From an uncultured Bacillota bacterium (GTDB lineage Bacteria; Bacillota; Clostridia; Peptostreptococcales; Anaerovoracaceae), in contig CASEFA010000016.1 of the NCBI GenBank assembly GCA_949287095.1, positions 1 to 55,505 on the forward strand: a stretch of DNA of 55,505 nt. Reading direction: 5' to 3'. Position numbers and translations under genes: made by a program. Positions 51,409 through 55,505 of this stretch are shown here, piece by piece. Position 1 is the first letter of the stretch, and each line of letters starts with the position of its first letter. The notes under the pieces were generated by a model. That model was given only the letters and a program-made list of their open reading frames with translations. It had not been told where the DNA came from and ran no database searches.

Positions 51409-52089
51409 CTAAATATTTCTCAAGTTTTTATACACCATGCCGTAGACCTCATCGGCCCGCACGGTGTATTCGTTCAAAAGTCCTTCAGCCTCTTCTTCAA
51501 GCTTAACTGCAGATTCCCTGTCCTTCATCATCTTCGTATTTATAAAGACGTTTAAAGACGCCGCCTGCAGCGCCGATTTGGCCAGAATTGCGCCGCATCC
51601 CGCATCGCTTACGGCAAGGCGGCTTCCCTTTACCGCAAACTCACCACACACGTCTATGACGCGGCAGCAGCAGCGCATCATCTCCATGGGCGCCTCACAT
51701 GCTTTTCTCAGGGCTTTTTCCATGATTCGGGCTTTCTCTTCTTTATCGGCTTCCGTCTCAGCGGGCAGGCCGTAAGCCTCGGACAAAGGCTGAAACCCTT
51801 CCGCGTCCTCGTCTATCAGGAAAAGAAGCCTGTCCTTTAGGGCAAGAGCTTCTTTCATCAAAGCCTGAATATCCTCTTCCACGTCCGCGTACTTTTTCTT
51901 GCCCGCAGTGAGAGAACCGACCATGGCGCCTAAAGAGGCTCCGGCGGCGCCTGCAAGAGCCGCCGCGCCGCCTCCGCCCGGAACCGGAGCCTCAGACCCC
52001 AGCTCCGTCATAAATTCAGTTATCCGTTTTTCCCTTATCAGGTCTGCAGACCTTCCCTTCTCTGCAGGCTTTGCCACGTTATCAGTCAT
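51409..52089 (-). CDS. fchA: Methenyl-THF cyclohydrolase (FchA, formiminotransferase-cyclodeaminase family)
   Basis: A 226-residue all-helical protein of the cyclodeaminase/cyclohydrolase family. Signature: GSEAPVPGGGGAAALAGAAG, then LGAMVGSLTAGKKKY near the N-terminus. In Clostridia FchA converts formyl-THF to methenyl-THF between Fhs and FolD, and that is the gene order here. The start is the ATG at 52089, one base after the fhs stop; translation is probably coupled. Confidence 0.92.
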   Translation of the reverse strand: MTDNVAKPAEKGRSADLIREKRITEFMTELGSEAPVPGGGGAAALAGAAGASLGAMVGSLTAGKKKYADVEEDIQALMKEALALKDRLLFLIDEDAEGFQPLSEAYGLPAETEADKEEKARIMEKALRKACEAPMEMMRCCCRVIDVCGEFAVKGSRLAVSDAGCGAILAKSALQAASLNVFINTKMMKDRESAVKLEEEAEGLLNEYTVRADEVYGMVYKNLRNI

Positions 52090-52090
52090 C

Positions 52091-53767
52091 TTAGAACAGT
52101 CCCGTAATCCTTCCGTCGTTATCAACATCGATGTTCTCCGCCGCAGGAACCTTAGGCAGTCCCGGCATCGTCATAATATCTCCGGTCTTGACCACTATGA
52201 ATCCTGCGCCCGCATCGATTTTGAGATCCTTTACGGTAATCTTAAAGCCCTTCGGCGCGCCCCTAAGCTCAGGTCTGTCGGAGAAGCTGTACTGAGTCTT
52301 CGCCATGCAGACGGGAACGTCGTTAAAGCCCAGCGCTTCCAGCTCCTTAAGCTGCTTTTCGGCCTTCGATTCGAACACTACGCCGTCTGCGTGATAAATC
52401 TTCGTAGCAACGGCCTCTATCTTTTCTTTTATGGATATATCAAGCGGATATACGAAGTGGAAGTCGTTCTTCTCCTCGCAGAGCCTTACTACCTCACGGG
52501 CAAGATCCGTTCCCCCTGCTCCGCCTTCTGCCCATACACGGCTCAATACCACGTTTACACCGAGAGCCCTGCACTTTTCCTCTACCATCTTAACCTCGGC
52601 TTCAGTATCGGTCGGGAACTCGTTTATTGCAACAACGGCAGGAAGACCGAAGTGCTTCGTCACGTTTTCCACATGCTGAAGCAGGTTAGGAAGTCCAGCC
52701 TCGAGAGCCGTCAGGCTTTCCTCATTTAAATCTTCCTTCTTAACTCCGCCGTGATACTTAAGGGCTCTTACCGTGGCCACTATTACGCATGCCGACGGGG
52801 TGAGACCGGCCTTGCGGCACTTTATATCCACGAACTTCTCCGCGCCCAGGTCTGCGGCAAATCCTGCCTCTGTTACGACGTAGTCGGCAAGCTTAAGGGC
52901 AGCCTTTGTCGCTACGATGGAGTTGCAGCCGTGAGCAATGTTGGCGAAAGGTCCGCCGTGAACGAACACCGGAGTGTTTTCAAGGGTCTGAACCAGGTTA
53001 GGCTTTATGGCGTCCTTGAGGAGCGCCGCAGCCGCGCCTTCGGCCTTTATCTGGGAAACTGTCACCGGTTCTCCCGAATAGGTGTATCCTAAGACGATTT
53101 TGCCCAGCTTATCCTTAAGGTCCGATATGTCTTTTGAGAGGCAGAGAATAGCCATGATTTCGCTGGCAACGGTAATCTCGAATCCGTCCTCTCTCGGAAC
53201 TCCGTTAGCCTTTCCGCCGAGGCCCGATACGATAAAGCGGAGCTGTCTGTCGTTCATATCCACTGCGCGCTTCCACGTTATCCTTCTCGGATCTATGCCC
53301 AGCTTATTTCCCTGCTGAATGTGATTGTCGAGCATGGCGGCAATCAGGTTGTTGGCGGCGCCTATGGCGTGGAAATCTCCGGTAAAATGCAGGTTTATGT
53401 CCTCCATCGGAACTACCTGCGCGTGACCGCCTCCCGCAGCGCCGCCTTTGATTCCGAAAACAGGGCCGAGAGACGGTTCCCTCAAAGCCGCAATTACGTT
53501 TTTGCCGATTTTAGAAAGAGCGTCGGTAAGTCCAACGGAAGTGGTGGTCTTTCCCTCTCCCGCCGGAGTCGGTGAAATGGCCGTAACCAGTATCAGTTTG
53601 CCGTCAGGTCTGTCCTTCAAATCCTCGATTATACGGTTATCCACCTTCGCCTTGTACTTTCCGTACTGCTCCAGATACTTCTCGTCAACGCCGGCCTTCT
53701 CTGCGATTTCTCTGATGTCGGCCATTTTTGCGCTCTGCGCAATTTCGATGTCGCTCTTAAATTCCAT
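52091..53767 (-). CDS. fhs: Formate-tetrahydrofolate ligase
   Basis: A 558-residue enzyme joining formate to THF with ATP, the entry to the methyl branch of the Wood-Ljungdahl pathway and a source of C1 units. P-loop [34 protein letters not shown] and [15 protein letters not shown] are diagnostic. AAGGAGCGG precedes the ATG. fhs-fchA-folD form a complete formate to methylene-THF module; no metF or acsABCD genes are in the window, so acetogenesis is not shown. Confidence 0.97.
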   Translation of the reverse strand: MEFKSDIEIAQSAKMADIREIAEKAGVDEKYLEQYGKYKAKVDNRIIEDLKDRPDGKLILVTAISPTPAGEGKTTTSVGLTDALSKIGKNVIAALREPSLGPVFGIKGGAAGGGHAQVVPMEDINLHFTGDFHAIGAANNLIAAMLDNHIQQGNKLGIDPRRITWKRAVDMNDRQLRFIVSGLGGKANGVPREDGFEITVASEIMAILCLSKDISDLKDKLGKIVLGYTYSGEPVTVSQIKAEGAAAALLKDAIKPNLVQTLENTPVFVHGGPFANIAHGCNSIVATKAALKLADYVVTEAGFAADLGAEKFVDIKCRKAGLTPSACVIVATVRALKYHGGVKKEDLNEESLTALEAGLPNLLQHVENVTKHFGLPAVVAINEFPTDTEAEVKMVEEKCRALGVNVVLSRVWAEGGAGGTDLAREVVRLCEEKNDFHFVYPLDISIKEKIEAVATKIYHADGVVFESKAEKQLKELEALGFNDVPVCMAKTQYSFSDRPELRGAPKGFKITVKDLKIDAGAGFIVVKTGDIMTMPGLPKVPAAENIDVDNDGRITGLF

Positions 53768-53768
53768 T

Positions 53769-54443
53769 TTACCGCTCCTTTAAATCAAGCTTCGTAAGAA
53801 AGCTTCTCCTGTGTATAGGTGTAATCCCAAGCCTCTCAATTCCTTCGTAGTGAGCCTTCGTTCCGTAGCCCTTGTTACCTGCAAAGGCATATCCCGGATA
53901 CTCGTTTTCGTATTCTATCATCAGCCGGTCTCTTGTGACCTTGGCGAGAATGGACGCCGCCGCCACCGACACGCTCTTCTGATCTCCCTTTATGAGGGAA
54001 AGCTGTTCCTTTCCCAGATCGTCTATCCTCACGGCGTCGAATATGACGAAATCTATTTCCTCTCCCCGCTCCGATCTCAGCATTTCGTCGGCCTTCGCCA
54101 CAGCCTCCTTCATTGCAAGCTTTGTGGCTTCAAGAATGTTTATCTCGTCTATCACTTCAGGTCCGGCGCTTCCTATGCCCCAGGCCATCGCTTTTTCCTT
54201 TATCTCATCAAAGAGCGCTTCCCTCTTCTTTTCGGAAAGCTTCTTGGAATCGTCCACTCCGAGCACGTCAAAATCTGCAGGAAGAAGGACGCAGGCCGCT
54301 ACCACAGGCCCGGCAAGAGGCCCTCGTCCCACCTCGTCCACTCCGGCTATATACTTAAAACCGCGACTTCCTATTTCCTCTTCATAGGTCCTCATCTCCA
54401 GAAGGCGCAGCCGCAGCTTTTCTTCTCTCTCCGCCTTAGTCAT
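53769..54443 (-). CDS. rnhB: Ribonuclease HII
   Basis: A 224-residue endonuclease that cuts RNA in RNA/DNA hybrids and single ribonucleotides in DNA. Catalytic Asp-Glu in [18 protein letters not shown], further Asp in VIFDAVRI and the [17 protein letters not shown] motif; [11 protein letters not shown] closes the fold. The start is the ATG at 54443 with GGAGGA upstream, overlapping rbgA by 8 bp. The reading from 54491 lies wholly in rbgA and was rejected. Confidence 0.95.
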   Translation of the reverse strand: MTKAEREEKLRLRLLEMRTYEEEIGSRGFKYIAGVDEVGRGPLAGPVVAACVLLPADFDVLGVDDSKKLSEKKREALFDEIKEKAMAWGIGSAGPEVIDEINILEATKLAMKEAVAKADEMLRSERGEEIDFVIFDAVRIDDLGKEQLSLIKGDQKSVSVAAASILAKVTRDRLMIEYENEYPGYAFAGNKGYGTKAHYEGIERLGITPIHRRSFLTKLDLKER

Positions 54444-55335
54444 CTCCGTCCTCCCCTGCTTCCGCCTCTTCGGCTGCGGGCGCAGGTTCAAGGGTTATCC
54501 TGCCTATTTTGGCGCTTCTGAATTCGTCGAGAACCGTCCTTGCGCACCTGTCGTAGTCCATGCGCTTTCCCGGTCTTATGAATCCCCGCTTTACGCAGAT
54601 TGCCTCCATGGTCTCAAGAGGCGTCTCGCATATTCCGTCGATACCGTATCTTTCGCAGAGCATCTGCGGATACCTTCCCGAAAGAACCCCTATGAGCTCC
54701 AGGGCAAGGCTTGCAGTGTCCATAATCTCGTCCTTAATGCTTCCGCAGAATGCCAGATTCAGCCCGATTTCGGGATCCTCGAACTTAGGCCACAGTATGC
54801 CCGGCGTGTCCAGGAGCTGCATGCCGTTTTTAAGAGAGAGCCACTGCTTTCCCCTGGTGACTCCCGGTCTGTCTCCCGTCTGAGCGCTCTTCTTTCCCGT
54901 AAGCCTGTTTATGAGGGACGATTTCCCCACGTTGGGAACGCCCACTATCATCATTCTGAGTGGCTTCTTTACCGCTCTCGCTTCGTTCTTTCGGTTCTGC
55001 TCCTTCTCTAAAAGCCTGATAAGTCCGTTTACTCCGGCTCCCTTCATGCAGTTCATCGATATGACGAGAGCGCCGGATTTTGACAGAGCCTTCTCCCATT
55101 TCCTGTTTTCCGTCTCGTCCGAAAGGTCGCTTTTATTTAAGACTATGATCCTGTCCTTTCCCGAGACAATCTCGTCTATGATAGGATTTCTGCTTGAAAC
55201 GGGAATTCTCCCGTCGATTACCTCTATTACCAGATCGACCAGCTTCAGGTTCTCCTGTATAAGCTCTCTGGTCTTTTTCATATGCCCCGGGTACCAGTTG
55301 ATGTTACCCACGCTGCCGCCTTTGGTGTTAGACAT
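54436..55335 (-). CDS. rbgA: Ribosome biogenesis GTPase RbgA (YlqF)
   Basis: A 299-residue circularly permuted GTPase needed for late 50S assembly. The N-terminal [18 protein letters not shown] is the family hallmark. The G4 motif VLNKSDL (about residue 66-72) comes before G1 [14 protein letters not shown] (132-145) and G3 DTPGIL, confirming permutation. The C-terminal region is helical and ends in an acidic Ala/Glu tail. The pair rbgA-rnhB is conserved in Firmicutes. AAGGAG precedes the ATG. First gene of the operon leading to fhs-fchA-folD. Confidence 0.95.
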   Translation of the reverse strand: MSNTKGGSVGNINWYPGHMKKTRELIQENLKLVDLVIEVIDGRIPVSSRNPIIDEIVSGKDRIIVLNKSDLSDETENRKWEKALSKSGALVISMNCMKGAGVNGLIRLLEKEQNRKNEARAVKKPLRMMIVGVPNVGKSSLINRLTGKKSAQTGDRPGVTRGKQWLSLKNGMQLLDTPGILWPKFEDPEIGLNLAFCGSIKDEIMDTASLALELIGVLSGRYPQMLCERYGIDGICETPLETMEAICVKRGFIRPGKRMDYDRCARTVLDEFRSAKIGRITLEPAPAAEEAEAGEDGDD

Positions 55336-55388
55336 GATTTCTCCTTTTCTACCCTTTTATTTTACCACAGTCCGGCTCTTTTCGGAAC

Positions 55389-55415
55389 GAAAAAAAGCGG
55401 GCTCCGAAAGGTGCC
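55389..55415 (-). terminator. Hairpin plus T-tract upstream of rbgA
   Basis: On the minus strand GGC-A-CC and GG-A-GCC pair around TTTC, followed by CGC and seven T. It would end a minus-strand gene lying beyond the window, or attenuate a longer rbgA transcript. A TAAAAT (-10 like) lies between it and rbgA. Confidence 0.55.
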
Positions 55416-55448
55416 TCCCGATAAGAAAACATCGTGGGGCAAGAGAGA

Positions 55449-55474
55449 AACGGTATAGCTTCGGCTATGCCGTT
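55449..55474. terminator. UUCG-loop hairpin near the window edge
   Basis: AACGGTATAGC (55449-55459) and GCTATGCCGTT (55464-55474) pair around TTCG with one G:T pair. A T-run (GTTTTTCTC) follows on the plus strand and TTTCTCTC on the minus strand, so it may act in either direction. Confidence 0.6.
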
Positions 55475-55505
55475 TTTCTCATTCTTGCCTTGATGAAGTA
55501 ACTTT

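Overview
The window looks like a chromosomal segment of an anaerobic, spore-lineage Firmicute (class Clostridia). The evidence is an IspH (LytB) to ribosomal-protein-S1 fusion, a Gram-positive type Tad pilus locus without a secretin, a leucine T-box riboswitch, a clostridial formyl-THF synthetase / FchA / FolD one-carbon set, a short clostridial-type LeuC/LeuD pair, and strong AGGAGG-type ribosome binding sites throughout. A family-level guess (for example Anaerovoracaceae, 'Family XIII') is only an impression; no 16S gene is present.

Positions 1-8.85 kb are accessory and visibly more AT-rich. They hold an AlbA_2 (Schlafen-like) regulator with an eight-unit VTEK tandem repeat, a small sigma-70-region-4-like protein, a three-gene minus-strand operon led by a LexA-type autocleaving repressor and ended by a Com-like zinc-finger protein, and a minus-strand cassette of two ABC exporter half-transporters, a truncated PP-loop ATP pyrophosphatase and a protein that may be BtrH/papain-like. 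One ABC protein has lost its signature motif and the PP-loop gene is cut short, so this cassette looks as if it is decaying.

Positions 8.9-16.7 kb are core genes: rpsB-tsf with a structured leader, an unlisted 33-residue membrane peptide, rnr, brnQ and ispH-rpsA. Positions 16.8-23.8 kb are one Tad/Flp pilus operon running tadZ, tadA, tadB, tadC, flp, tadE, DUF5702, a TadE-like gene with a metal-site tail, and a DUF6382-like gene. trpS follows on the plus strand.

Positions 25-45.4 kb are dominated by branched-chain amino acids. livKHMGF encodes uptake; beside it lie a GlnK/GlnL-like sensor kinase and regulator, a CAT-like acetyltransferase and cca. The ilvBNCDA operon on the minus strand diverges from leuACDB on the plus strand, and leuACDB is preceded by a T-box leader whose specifier reads CUC (Leu). 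With brnQ, this gives import plus complete Val/Ile/Leu synthesis.

Positions 45.4-49.3 kb encode an SGNH hydrolase, a DUF4358 protein, an MBOAT acyltransferase and a DHHW (AlgX/DltD-like) protein, a likely cell-surface polymer O-acetylation set. A RelB/RelE-type toxin-antitoxin pair follows. The minus-strand operon from 55.3 to 50.1 kb is rbgA, rnhB, fhs, fchA, folD and a Spx/ArsC-like gene. FolD lacks the cyclohydrolase lysine while FchA sits beside it, suggesting a split of the two activities.
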